Shown here piece by piece: positions 46,888 to 55,356 of a stretch of 64,000 nucleotides of DNA; the first letter of the stretch is position 1; the number at the start of each line of letters is the position of its first letter. The DNA is from PALSA-350 sp963794165. GTDB lineage: Bacteria > Acidobacteriota > Terriglobia > Terriglobales > Acidobacteriaceae. A program made the position numbers and the translations under genes. The notes under the pieces were generated by a model, which saw nothing but the letters and a program-made list of their open reading frames with translations, had not been told where the DNA came from and did no database searches. The stretch is taken from positions 186,001 to 250,000 of the forward strand of contig CAWCCT010000005.1 in NCBI GenBank assembly GCA_963794165.1, written 5' to 3'.

Positions 46888-48171
46888 AAATGCAACAAAT
46901 CTATCTTTTTCTTTCTTTTTAAGATAAAGGTTTTCCAGCAGCAGGGGCTGTTGGAAAGTGGGAAGCGTAGTTTGCTTTCCACTTTTCAATGGCCGCGGTC
47001 ACGGGTAGGGATTTTGGCGGATGGGTTTGTTTGAAGGTGGGAAGCATGCTTTGCTTTCCACTTTCCAGCTACCCGGTATATACGAGCTGGGCGTTTCTTG
47101 GAGGTGTGAATCGCCGTCCAGTATTTATCAAAGTTAAAGGCTCCTTTGGGGAGAAAGAGTTCAGCAGGAGATTTCCAGGCGAGACTTTTTCTAACCCTGG
47201 TATTCAGTTGCCATGCAATGGCATCGAGCTGCTTCTGCGAGTACAGGGAGAGGTCGGTTCCCTTTGGCAGGTAATCGCGGAGCAGTCCATTGGTGTTTTC
47301 GCTAATCCCCCTCTCCCAGGGAGAGTGGGGATGAGCGAAGTAGACGGCGATGTTTGCTGTTTTTGTCAGTGTTTTGTGGAGGCTCATCTCGCTGCCCTGG
47401 TCGTACGTCATGGAAAGTCGCATTTGGCCTTTAAAGCGTTTGAGGATGGTGCTAAAACCTTTGGCGACCGTGTCTGCCCTTGCGTCCGACAGCTTTACTA
47501 AAGCAACGAACAGAGTGGTTCGTTCCACCAGGGTGCCCACTTGAGATAGGTTTCCCTTGCCAATGATCAGGTCTCCCTCCCAATGACCGGGGACCAGCCG
47601 CTCGCTCACTTCGAGCGGCCTGTCATCGATCAGGGTCATATCGGGAATGGATCGGCTGCGCCTGTTCTTAGCTTCGACCTTGCGCGCCTTGTGATGGCGG
47701 CGCAACAGGTCCAGCACGTTGGCACGCAGTTGCCCACGTGGCATGGCATACAGTGCGGTGTAGATGGTTTCGTGAGAGATCTGCACCGGATTCGCCATAC
47801 GTCCCAGTATGCTCGCAATCTGCACCGGGCTGAAGCCTTGCTGAAGGCGCTCCAGCATCTTGCCCCAGAGTCCATTGCCAGGTTCAAGCATGCGCCTGCG
47901 TCGTGGTTTCGCTGCCAAAACCCGCGCTCGGCGATCAGCCGTCGAAGACCGGTAACCGCCCGCAATGGTGCCCATCCGCGGCTTGGCCATCCAGCCATTA
48001 CGGTGCATCTCGCGGGTGATGGTCGACCGAGCTCGCTTCAATACGATGGCGATTGCCCCAGGGCACATCCCCGACGTCAACTGCGCCTGAATCGTGGCTC
48101 GATCACCCAAATCCAGATGTTGAAAACTCTTTCCCATATGCAACTATCCCCTAAAGCGAAATGTTGCACTT
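46888..48171 (-). mobile_element. IS30-family insertion sequence
   Basis: About 1.28 kb. The ends look like AAATGCAACA (46888-46897) and TGTTGCACTT (48162-48171), which match as inverted repeats at 9 of 10 positions; the boundaries are tentative and I see no clear target duplication. Within the left end, a hairpin-forming block GTGGGAAGC-N-TTTGCTTTCCACTTT occurs twice (about 46957 and 47037). It separates lhgO from the later glycosyltransferase genes. Confidence 0.7.
46986..48137 (-). CDS. IS30-family transposase
   Basis: 383 aa from ATG 48137. The N-terminal HTH region (LDLGDRATIQAQLTSGMCPGAIA, STITREMHRNG) is followed by the DDE catalytic core: Asp in GHWEGDLIIG, Asp in SMTYDQGSEM and Glu in SPWERGISENTNGLLRDY. 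The length is close to the usual IS30 transposase with a basic C-terminal extension of about 30 residues. The frame is intact, so the element may be active. It is antisense to the surrounding glycan genes. Confidence 0.92.
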   Translation of the reverse strand: MGKSFQHLDLGDRATIQAQLTSGMCPGAIAIVLKRARSTITREMHRNGWMAKPRMGTIAGGYRSSTADRRARVLAAKPRRRRMLEPGNGLWGKMLERLQQGFSPVQIASILGRMANPVQISHETIYTALYAMPRGQLRANVLDLLRRHHKARKVEAKNRRSRSIPDMTLIDDRPLEVSERLVPGHWEGDLIIGKGNLSQVGTLVERTTLFVALVKLSDARADTVAKGFSTILKRFKGQMRLSMTYDQGSEMSLHKTLTKTANIAVYFAHPHSPWERGISENTNGLLRDYLPKGTDLSLYSQKQLDAIAWQLNTRVRKSLAWKSPAELFLPKGAFNFDKYWTAIHTSKKRPARIYRVAGKWKAKHASHLQTNPSAKIPTRDRGH

Positions 48172-48186
48172 GTACCTTGAACCCAC

Positions 48187-48328
48187 CGTGCCCCACATCT
48201 CGCTGGTTTTTCGCGAGATGTGGGATACCACTCATGTTGACCGTTCAGTGCATCGGATGGATCGAGAGTCAGAGGAAAGGTGCCGTGGTATCCCACATCT
48301 CGCGAAAAACCAGCGAGATGTGGGGCAC
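48187..48328. repeat. Palindromic element, family A, second copy
   Basis: A perfect 43-bp inverted repeat: the left arm from about 48188 (GTGCCCCACATCTCGC) is complemented by the right arm ending at about 48330. The centre has the sequence TGTTGACCG(T/C)TCAGTGCATCGG shared with the element at 29907-30142. It lies 16 bp from the IS30 end. Confidence 0.75.
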
Positions 48329-48491
48329 CCGGTCTTCGTCAGGGCCGGGAAAGGAAGTAACTGCTGTTTCTTTTCAGGTCTTCACAAGACCATTTTAAAT
48401 CCGAATTTTAATTAAGCCCCCCTCCCTTACGACTCATCCCAGCAACCTTCTCTCCTTGCTCTATGCTTGTTTGGGAACAAGGAATTCTCCT

Positions 48492-49661
48492 TTGCGCATC
48501 GCCATCTTTGATTACAAAATAACCCGCAACAATCCCATCGGGAGTTGCCATCTAGCGATGCTTCGCGCGCTTGCGGCGGAGCATGACTTTACTGTCTTCG
48601 CAGTCGAGTTCGAGAACCCGTCTCCCGAAAAAATACGCTTTATAAGGGTGCCATCGCCCACCCGGCCCCTGGCACTGCTCTTTGTCGTGTATCACTTCAT
48701 GGCGCCCCTCCGTTACCTGCTATACCGGCTCCGCGGCGGCCCCAAATTCGATCTCGTTCAAGCCCTCGAGAGCAACCTCGTTTTCGGTGACCTTCTCTAC
48801 TCCCATTTTTGCCACGGCATGTACCTGAAGCATCATTGGAGCAAGTCCGGCGCCAAGGGTCTGCGTGGCTGGTTCCGCTGGCTCGACCACCAGCTTCACG
48901 CCTGGATGGAAAACTTTACTTATCCTCGAGCCAGGCAAGTGGTGGTTCCCTCTCGCGGCTTGGCCAGGGAGCTGATAACCGCATTTCCCTATATCGAGAA
49001 CAAGCTGACGGTATTGCCCAATCCCATCAACCTCGATCGCCTGCAAATGCCGTCCAGCTTCGATCGCCAGGCCTTCCGTCTCAGCATGGGTTTCGATGAC
49101 CAGGATCTGGTGGGCCTGTTTGTAGCCCTGGGACAGTTTGAACGCAAGGGCTTGCCCCTTCTGCTGCAAGCACTCGCCGAGCCAGGAATGGAGCGGGTCA
49201 AACTGATCGTTGTGGGCGGCGAGCCTGATCTGATCGCGCGCTACGGGGAGGAGGCCGCGAAACATCAGCTCAGTAAGCGGGTAAAATTTGCCGGCATGCA
49301 ATCCGATGTTCGGCCTTTCCTGTGGAGCTCTGACGTTTTCGTCTTTCCGTCGCTATACGAGACATTTTCTCTGGTTACCTACGAGGCGGCAGCCTCGGGT
49401 CTTCCCATTGTGGTCTCCCAGCTTTACGGCGTGGAAGATCTGCTCGTGGATGGCGACAACGGTTTCCTTATTGAAACCAGCGTTGCTGGCGTTAGGAGCG
49501 GCCTGCAGCGCATCCTGGAGCTCAGCGGACCCGATCGCCACGCCATGGGCCAGCGAGCCCGCCTGGCGGCTTCAGGCTGCTCTGAGCAGCACTTCGTTGA
49601 CGCGTGGCGCGCCTTTTATCTCCACCTTTCCTCCTCGGAGCAATTGAGCGCACCGAAGTGA
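48492..49661 (+). CDS. GT4-family glycosyltransferase
   Basis: 389 aa from a TTG at 48492, with AAGGAA upstream (a longer frame begins at 48456). The GT-B fold has FDYKITRNNPIGSCHLAML near the start and VVPSRGLARELI in the middle. The nucleotide-sugar site is LGQFERKGLPLLLQAL, VGGEPDLIARY and the E-x7-E motif in PSLYETFSLVTYEAAASGLPIVVS. It transfers a sugar to the growing repeat unit with retention of configuration. It is the first gene after the IS30 insertion. Confidence 0.87.
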   Translation: MRIAIFDYKITRNNPIGSCHLAMLRALAAEHDFTVFAVEFENPSPEKIRFIRVPSPTRPLALLFVVYHFMAPLRYLLYRLRGGPKFDLVQALESNLVFGDLLYSHFCHGMYLKHHWSKSGAKGLRGWFRWLDHQLHAWMENFTYPRARQVVVPSRGLARELITAFPYIENKLTVLPNPINLDRLQMPSSFDRQAFRLSMGFDDQDLVGLFVALGQFERKGLPLLLQALAEPGMERVKLIVVGGEPDLIARYGEEAAKHQLSKRVKFAGMQSDVRPFLWSSDVFVFPSLYETFSLVTYEAAASGLPIVVSQLYGVEDLLVDGDNGFLIETSVAGVRSGLQRILELSGPDRHAMGQRARLAASGCSEQHFVDAWRAFYLHLSSSEQLSAPK

Positions 49662-49695
49662 TCTGAGAGGATGTACCGGAGGGTGAAATTACGGC

Positions 49696-50778
49696 ATGAC
49701 AGTTGAATCAGCGGCAAGCAAGCTCATTCCCGTCGCCTTGAAGAGTTTTCCCCAGAAACCCTCCGTCTCCGTACTGATCACCTGCTTTAACTACGGGGCC
49801 TATGTTGGCCAGGCCATGGACAGCGCCTTGGAGCAGACTTATCCGCCGGGGGAAATCATCGTCAGCGACGATGCCTCTCAGGACAATTCCTGCGACGTGG
49901 TCGAATCCTATATCGGCCGTGGCCTGCCTATACAGCTGCTGCGCAATCCTCATGGAGGCATGGCGGCCAACCTCAATGCCGCTTATTGCCACTGTTCCGG
50001 CGACATAATCTGCCTGCTCGATGCGGATGATACATTCCTGCCGGGAAAGATCGAGGCAGTGGTTGAAGCTTTTCGTGCTCATCCGCGGGCCGGCTTTGCC
50101 ATTCATCGCGCCAGCCTGGTGGACAATCAAAAACGGGCTCGTGGCATCTATCCTTTGCTCAGCGCTCTTCCCTCCGGAGACTGCGCCCAAACCACCTACG
50201 ATAACTCGGGCATATTGATGGGCCTGCCGCCCACCACTAACCTTGCGCTCCGCCGCGAGGTAGCTGACCGCATTTTCCCCATACCCGTGGAATACACCGG
50301 CTATGCAGAGCAGATGATTCACCGTCTGGCTCCGCTGATGACGGAACTGTGCGCTGTGGATGCGCCCCTCGCGCGCTGGCGATTGCATGGCCAGAATGAT
50401 CAGAACTCCACCCGTATCACCTCGCGCCGCCTGGAGCGGGAGCTCAAAATCATGGATTCGCTTTGGTTGGAGCAGAAACACTACCTCGAAGGCGTCGATG
50501 CGGCGCTGGCGCAATCTTTTCCCCCTATCGATCGCAATCCGCTTTACCTCAAAATGAACTACATCCGGCATCGGCTGAACAACGATCCGGCCATGCGTCA
50601 GGCGTATAGCGATCTATGCCGCTACGGCCTGCGGGCGAATTCGAAGGTAGATCAGTTCTGGCGCTACTCCAATCGTCTTCCTCGTCCACTTTTTCAGCGC
50701 GCCGTTGATCTGCTTCTGACCCAGAGCGTCTGGAAGCAAATGGTCACACGCGCCATCCGGGGCAAGCAGGCCACTTGA
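49696..50778 (+). CDS. GT2-family glycosyltransferase (paralogue of 37839)
   Basis: 360 aa, intact, with GGAGGG before ATG 49696. Motifs are SVLITCFNYGAYVGQAMDSAL, IIVSDDASQDNS and CLLDADDTFLPGKIEAV (DxD). It shares length and many blocks with the frameshifted gene at 37839 (SGWYG/SGDCA region, LPPTTNLALRREVADRIFP, WRLHGQND). The two probably arose by duplication and may add the same or similar sugars. The next gene starts 4 bp after the stop. Confidence 0.88.
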   Translation: MTVESAASKLIPVALKSFPQKPSVSVLITCFNYGAYVGQAMDSALEQTYPPGEIIVSDDASQDNSCDVVESYIGRGLPIQLLRNPHGGMAANLNAAYCHCSGDIICLLDADDTFLPGKIEAVVEAFRAHPRAGFAIHRASLVDNQKRARGIYPLLSALPSGDCAQTTYDNSGILMGLPPTTNLALRREVADRIFPIPVEYTGYAEQMIHRLAPLMTELCAVDAPLARWRLHGQNDQNSTRITSRRLERELKIMDSLWLEQKHYLEGVDAALAQSFPPIDRNPLYLKMNYIRHRLNNDPAMRQAYSDLCRYGLRANSKVDQFWRYSNRLPRPLFQRAVDLLLTQSVWKQMVTRAIRGKQAT

Positions 50779-50782
50779 AGCC

Positions 50783-51988
50783 ATGAAAATCCTTTCCGTG
50801 CACAACTCGTATCAGAACCCCGGTGGTGAGGATCAGGTCTTCGCCCAGGAGACCGATCTGCTGCGATCGCATGGCCATGAAGTACTTCTTTACCGGGCCA
50901 GCAACGATCAGGTAAACGGCAAGAACCGCCTGGTCCTGCTCGGCGATACCATCTGGAACAAGCAAATCCATGCCGAGCTTCGCGCCCTCATGCACCGGGG
51001 GACGCCGGACATCGTTCATGTCCATAACACTTTTCCGGTGATCTCTCCCGCCGTCTACTATGCGGCCAATGAAGAGGGAATCCCGGTCGTGCAAACGCTG
51101 CACAACTACCGCATGCTTTGCCCTGCGGCCACCTTTTTCCGCGATGGTCATGTATGTGAAGAGTGTTTAGGCAAGAGCATCCCATGGCCTGGAGTAGTGC
51201 ATGCCTGTTATCGCGGCAGCAGGCTGACTACGGCTGCCGCAGCGGCCATGCTGGCTACGCACAACTATAAGGAGACCTGGAGTAAATCCGTCACCGCCTA
51301 TATCGCGCTCACCGATTTCGCGCGCAACAAATTCATCCAGGGCGGCTTCCCGGAAGAGAAAATCTTCGTCAAGCCCAATTACCTGCAATCCGATCCCGGG
51401 CCGGGCGAGGGCCAGGGAAATTATGCTTTTTTTGTGGGCCGGCTGACGCCCGAGAAGGGCATCGAAACAATGCTTGCTGCCTGGCAGGAAATTGGAAACG
51501 AGCTCCCTCTGCAAATGGCGGGGGACGGCCCCCTGGCGCCCGAAGTCCAGCAGGCCAGCCGGGAAATGGAAAGTGTGACCTGGTTAAAGTATCTGCCGCG
51601 AGCGGAAATCCTGGAGCGGATGAAAAATGCGTCCGTGCTTATCCTTCCCTCGACATGGTATGAAGGTTTCCCGATGATCGTAGCCGAGGCCTTCGCCGTG
51701 GGGTTGCCTGTGATTGCCAGCAACCTGGGAAGCTTGTCTACCATAGTCGATCATCGTCGTACCGGCTTGCACTTTGAGGCCGGCCAGGCAAGCGGTCTGG
51801 TGGAAGCGGTACGATGGTGGCTTGCACACCCTGCTGAAGCTACCCTGATGCGGTCCCAGGCTCGCCTGGAATATGAAACCAGATATACCGCGGACGCGAA
51901 CTACCAGCAGCTGATGCAGATCTATCAAGCGGCACTCGATCGCTGCGCCGGCAGGGAATCAGCCATCGTAAGCGGAGTGAGCGAGTAA
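50783..51988 (+). CDS. GT4-family glycosyltransferase
   Basis: 401 aa. MKILSVHNSYQNPGGEDQVFAQET at the start and GTPDIVHVHNTFPVISPAVYYAA are typical of the N-terminal acceptor domain. The C-terminal donor domain shows FFVGRLTPEKGIETMLAAW, MAGDGPLAPEVQ and the E-x7-E motif in STWYEGFPMIVAEAFAVGLPVIASNLGS. It is co-transcribed with the GT2 gene upstream and ends the EPS glycosyltransferase set. Confidence 0.9.
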   Translation: MKILSVHNSYQNPGGEDQVFAQETDLLRSHGHEVLLYRASNDQVNGKNRLVLLGDTIWNKQIHAELRALMHRGTPDIVHVHNTFPVISPAVYYAANEEGIPVVQTLHNYRMLCPAATFFRDGHVCEECLGKSIPWPGVVHACYRGSRLTTAAAAAMLATHNYKETWSKSVTAYIALTDFARNKFIQGGFPEEKIFVKPNYLQSDPGPGEGQGNYAFFVGRLTPEKGIETMLAAWQEIGNELPLQMAGDGPLAPEVQQASREMESVTWLKYLPRAEILERMKNASVLILPSTWYEGFPMIVAEAFAVGLPVIASNLGSLSTIVDHRRTGLHFEAGQASGLVEAVRWWLAHPAEATLMRSQARLEYETRYTADANYQQLMQIYQAALDRCAGRESAIVSGVSE

Positions 51989-51991
51989 GCG

Positions 51992-52825
51992 ATGGGTCTG
52001 ATCGAATTTACGTGTGCGGTGCTGCTTACGTCCGCTCTCGCCGGGCTGCTTGGAGCGCTCACCGGCCTCGGCGGTGGCGTGGTGATCGTGCCCGCGCTGG
52101 CCCTTATCTTCCACGTCGATATGCGCTACGCCATCGGTGCTTCGCTCATTTCTGTGATCGCCACTTCTTCCGGCGCTGCTGTGTCTTACGTCCGCGAGGG
52201 TTACTCCAATGTGCGTATCGGAATGTTTCTCGAGGTGGCCACGACGCTGGGCGCCTTGGGGGGCGCCTACCTGGCTACGATTATCTCCACCCACGCCATT
52301 GGCATCATCTTCGGCATCACCTTGCTCTATTCAGCCTGGAGCGGATTTCGCAACAACCAGGATAAGATTCTGCAAACGCACAATGCCCTGGCTGAGAGAC
52401 TGAATCTGCGGGGAGACTATCCGACCGATAAAGGCCCGCAAGCCTACGTCGCACAGAATGTTCCGGCGGGTTTTGGCATCATGGCGATCGCGGGAATTCT
52501 GTCTGGCCTTCTGGGGATCGGCTCCGGAGCGGTGAAGGTCCTGGCCATGGATCATGCGATGAAGCTTCCCTTCAAGGTGTCCACGACAACCAGTAACTTC
52601 ATGATAGGCGTAACGGCTGCAGCCAGCGCCGGTGTTTATCTGGGCCGGGGTTATATTGCTCCCGGGCTAGCTGCGCCGGTGATGCTGGGAGTGTTGGCCG
52701 GTTCGCTCATCGGGGCGCGTTTGCTGGTCAGGATCCGTGTGCCTGTTCTCAGAGTGATCTTCGCGGTGGTCATTGTCGCGCTGGGCGTGGAAATGATCTA
52801 CAGCGGAGCCACGGGAAGGTTGTGA
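51992..52825 (+). CDS. TauE/SafE-family sulfite/anion exporter
   Basis: 277 aa with about 8 hydrophobic segments. The repeated family motif appears as LGALTGLGGGVVIVPALALIF (N-terminal half) and GILSGLLGIGSGAVKVLAMDHAMKLP (C-terminal half). Members move sulfite, sulfoacetate or other small organic anions. It is followed 4 bp later by a DUF1634 membrane gene, a pairing widely seen. It starts 3 bp after the glycosyltransferase, but a link with EPS is not evident. Confidence 0.87.
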   Translation: MGLIEFTCAVLLTSALAGLLGALTGLGGGVVIVPALALIFHVDMRYAIGASLISVIATSSGAAVSYVREGYSNVRIGMFLEVATTLGALGGAYLATIISTHAIGIIFGITLLYSAWSGFRNNQDKILQTHNALAERLNLRGDYPTDKGPQAYVAQNVPAGFGIMAIAGILSGLLGIGSGAVKVLAMDHAMKLPFKVSTTTSNFMIGVTAAASAGVYLGRGYIAPGLAAPVMLGVLAGSLIGARLLVRIRVPVLRVIFAVVIVALGVEMIYSGATGRL

Positions 52826-52829
52826 GCGG

Positions 52830-53201
52830 GTGGCATCCGAAGCTGATCTGAAAATGGAAATTGCCATCAGCCGCATGCTGCGAGCGGGGGTCAGCCTGGC
52901 CGCCTTTGTAGTGTTGGTGGGCGGAATCCTGTATCTGTGGAAGGCCCATGGAGTGGAGACCGATTATCGTTTTTTCCACGGAATTCCTAGCCCTGCCGAT
53001 CAGTTCGCGCCGGTCTTCGACGGCGTTCGCCACCTTGACAGCCGCAGCATCATTCGCTTGGGGATCCTGCTTCTGATCGCGACTCCGATCATGCGGGTCG
53101 CATATTGCGTCTTCGGTTTTGCCGCCCAGAAGGACAAAATCTACGTGGTCGTGAGCAGCATCGTTCTCATGGTGTTGCTCTACAGCTTCTTCCGCCCCTA
53201 G
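52830..53201 (+). CDS. DUF1634 small membrane protein
   Basis: 123 aa from a GTG start (ATG at 52854 is also possible). Three hydrophobic segments: AGVSLAAFVVLVGGILYLW, SIIRLGILLLIATPIMRVAYCV and IYVVVSSIVLMVLLYSFF. The pattern matches the DUF1634 family, which is regularly the downstream partner of TauE/SafE exporters and may form part of the same transporter. Confidence 0.85.
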   Translation: MASEADLKMEIAISRMLRAGVSLAAFVVLVGGILYLWKAHGVETDYRFFHGIPSPADQFAPVFDGVRHLDSRSIIRLGILLLIATPIMRVAYCVFGFAAQKDKIYVVVSSIVLMVLLYSFFRP

Positions 53202-53220
53202 CTTGAACCAGCCGGGGGCT

Positions 53221-53484
53221 CTGTGAGAATCTCCTGGATACCTCCTGGATAAGGTGATGGGGTGCCCCAGGTCTCGCTTTTGAGACCTGGGATCCTCCAC
53301 GCAAATGCCGGCGGACCCGAGTTCTCATGCACAGTGCGTGACAATTCGGAGTGGCATCAGTACCTAGGGCTCTCTCTCGAAGTTAGGTTCTCCGATTTGG
53401 TCTTCCGGCATTTGCGTGAAGGATCCCAGGTCTCAAAAGCGAGACCTGGGGCACCCATCACCTTATCCAGGGGGTTCTCACACA
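53221..53484. mobile_element. Family B palindromic element (MITE-like)
   Basis: 264 bp with arms of about 80-90 bp (53221-53311 and 53405-53484) that are near-perfect complements, starting CTGTGAGAA and ending TTCTCACACAG. Each arm carries the hairpin CCCAGGTCTC...GAGACCTGGG. The left arm also holds CTCCTGGATA twice, the seed sequence of the 40-bp array at 37078. The rest of 53202-53569 shows no gene. Confidence 0.8.
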
Positions 53485-53569
53485 GCCCTCCCGGGCCTCG
53501 GGATGTCGGGCACCCAGCGTCCATCTGCAGGTACGATGTCAGCCGAGCTATGTAACTATTAAAGATACG

Positions 53570-54691
53570 TTAGCACTGTGATAACGCAACGCGCATGGCG
53601 AGGCTCTTGACGTTGAGCCCCTGAGTATAGGTTCTGACCATGCACCTGCGCACGAAGGGCAAGCGCATCGCGCGGAATCCGCGGGCAGGGTCGGCATAGA
53701 AAGCCGTCGCCGCACGTGCAGAGAAGCGCAACGTCTCACGGTAACCGCCGAGATGGCGTTCGAAGACCTCCGCTGCAGCACCCTCGCCCCGCATCTCGGA
53801 GAGAATCGCACTTGCCGCCGCTTGTCCGCTGAGCAGCGCGCCATAGATTCCTTCGCCGGTCAGCGGATCGACGAAGCCACCGGCGTCTCCCACCAATAAA
53901 ACGCGATCGCGTAACTCCCGCTGAGTCCGGTCGGAGGCGCAGACGCCTGCCCCGATACCGAGATATTGCCCGGTCACATGCTCCACCTTATCCGTGCCGA
54001 CTGTGTCCTGGACGTAGCGCAGAAGCCTGTTCCGCGTCAGTCCCTCAGCAGAGGATTGGCAGTAAATCCCGACATTGAGGTGGTCTCCTTTGGGAAAGAT
54101 CCACGCGTACCCGTCACGGACCGTGGCAAAATCGAAGGTGAGATCAACCTCCCGCGCCGGCGCCGCAGTTTGGACCTCGAGCGCAAAGCCCTGGGAAAAC
54201 CAGGAGCCCTGCGCGCACAGCCGCCGCATGTGGCCGCTTGCTCCGTCGGCACCGACCAGAAAGCGGGCTTGATAAGTCTCGCCGGTAGTTACTAACTGCA
54301 CGCCGCCGCTTGTTCGCACAACCTGTCGCACGGCCGAGATCCTTTGCAAGCAGGCGCCCGCCGCAATCGTCTTACCCAGGCAGTATTCGTCAAACTCCGC
54401 CCGCACCGTCATTACGCAGATGGGTTGGCGGCTCTTCAGCAAAGAGGACCGCGGTCCACCCTCGAGGCGAACTTGACGAACAACCTGCCGAACCACCGGA
54501 TCAATGGAATATCTGAGCGCCCGGACGGCCTTAACCGTCAGACCGCCGGCACAGGCCTTTGGCCGCGGGAAGGAACACTTGTCGAGCAGGAGTACGGAAC
54601 GCCCGGCGGCAGCAAGGTCATAAGCTGCCGCGCACCCCGCCGGTCCCGCGCCCACCACAATCACGTCCCAAACCCCGCCGGCCAAATCCAT
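53570..54691 (-). CDS. Geranylgeranyl-reductase-family flavoprotein
   Basis: 373 aa from ATG 54691 (a GTG at 54715 would add 8 residues and overlap the upstream gene). It has FAD-binding DVIVVGAGPAGCAAAYDLAAAG, the family block FPRPKACAGGLT, and RVLLVGDAGGFVDPLTGEGIYGALLSG. Members reduce isoprenoid double bonds (geranylgeranyl groups, menaquinone side chains) or oxidise other lipids. No isoprenoid gene is next to it. It follows the response regulator by 2 bp and may be in the same transcript. Confidence 0.83.
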   Translation of the reverse strand: MDLAGGVWDVIVVGAGPAGCAAAYDLAAAGRSVLLLDKCSFPRPKACAGGLTVKAVRALRYSIDPVVRQVVRQVRLEGGPRSSLLKSRQPICVMTVRAEFDEYCLGKTIAAGACLQRISAVRQVVRTSGGVQLVTTGETYQARFLVGADGASGHMRRLCAQGSWFSQGFALEVQTAAPAREVDLTFDFATVRDGYAWIFPKGDHLNVGIYCQSSAEGLTRNRLLRYVQDTVGTDKVEHVTGQYLGIGAGVCASDRTQRELRDRVLLVGDAGGFVDPLTGEGIYGALLSGQAAASAILSEMRGEGAAAEVFERHLGGYRETLRFSARAATAFYADPARGFRAMRLPFVRRCMVRTYTQGLNVKSLAMRVALSQC

Positions 54692-54693
54692 GT

Positions 54694-55356
54694 TCACGTA
54701 GGATTCGTTAGCCACTCATCCGAGTGCTTTTCCAAGGCAATGCGCACCAGTTGGCTGCGCGTACGCACGCCGGTCTTCTCGAATAGCTGCTGCAGCACAG
54801 CCTTGACCGAGCTCTCGGAGATGGCTAAGCGGGCGCCGATTTCCTTGTTGGTAAGCCCTTCGAACACCCCTTTGAGCACGGCCTGCTCACGCTGCGTCAG
54901 ACCCTGTGTCCGGCGGGGGACGGCCGCATTGCCCGTGGCTGCAGCGATGATGGAACGGGTAACCGCGGGGTCGAGCCAGACCTCTCCCGCAACCACCTTG
55001 CGGATGGCCTCTACCAGCCGGCTGGGGGGACTGTGCTTCAGAAATACTCCAGAGGATCCGTTTTCCAGGGCGCGCAGCATCACCGCATCGCTCATTCCGG
55101 CCGTTACCATCAAAATACGCCCCGCGAAGCCGAGACCTCGCGCCCGATCGAGAAACAGCGTGCCCTGCTCATGGCCAAGATCGTAATCCAGCAGAACCAC
55201 GTCGATCTCGTTGAGCTGCGGCAACGCGAGCGCCTCGCTGGCCGACGCGCAGGTGCCTACGATATGAAGGTCAGACTCTGTCTGGAGCAGCCGGCTGAGG
55301 CTCTCCCGGAACAGGCTGTGGTCGTCGATCAGCAATATCTGGATGTCGCTGCTCAT
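54694..55356 (-). CDS. NarL/LuxR-family response regulator
   Basis: 220 aa. The receiver domain has ILLIDDHSLFRESLSRLL and the phospho-acceptor Asp in VVLLDYDLGHEQG, with Lys in FLKHSPP. The C-terminal LuxR HTH is LTQREQAVLKGVFEGLTNKEIGARL, SESSVKAVLQQLFEKTG. I chose ATG 55356 (ATG 55365 also fits). The first about 85 bases overlap the end of the kinase gene in another frame. It is the cognate regulator of that kinase; the target genes are unknown but may include the flavoprotein downstream. Confidence 0.9.
   Translation of the reverse strand: MSSDIQILLIDDHSLFRESLSRLLQTESDLHIVGTCASASEALALPQLNEIDVVLLDYDLGHEQGTLFLDRARGLGFAGRILMVTAGMSDAVMLRALENGSSGVFLKHSPPSRLVEAIRKVVAGEVWLDPAVTRSIIAAATGNAAVPRRTQGLTQREQAVLKGVFEGLTNKEIGARLAISESSVKAVLQQLFEKTGVRTRSQLVRIALEKHSDEWLTNPT

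Noticed and set aside
52770..53300. 176-aa minus-strand frame starting MEDPRSQKRDLGHP
   Set aside because: Starts inside the family B element and runs antisense to the TauE/DUF1634 genes.
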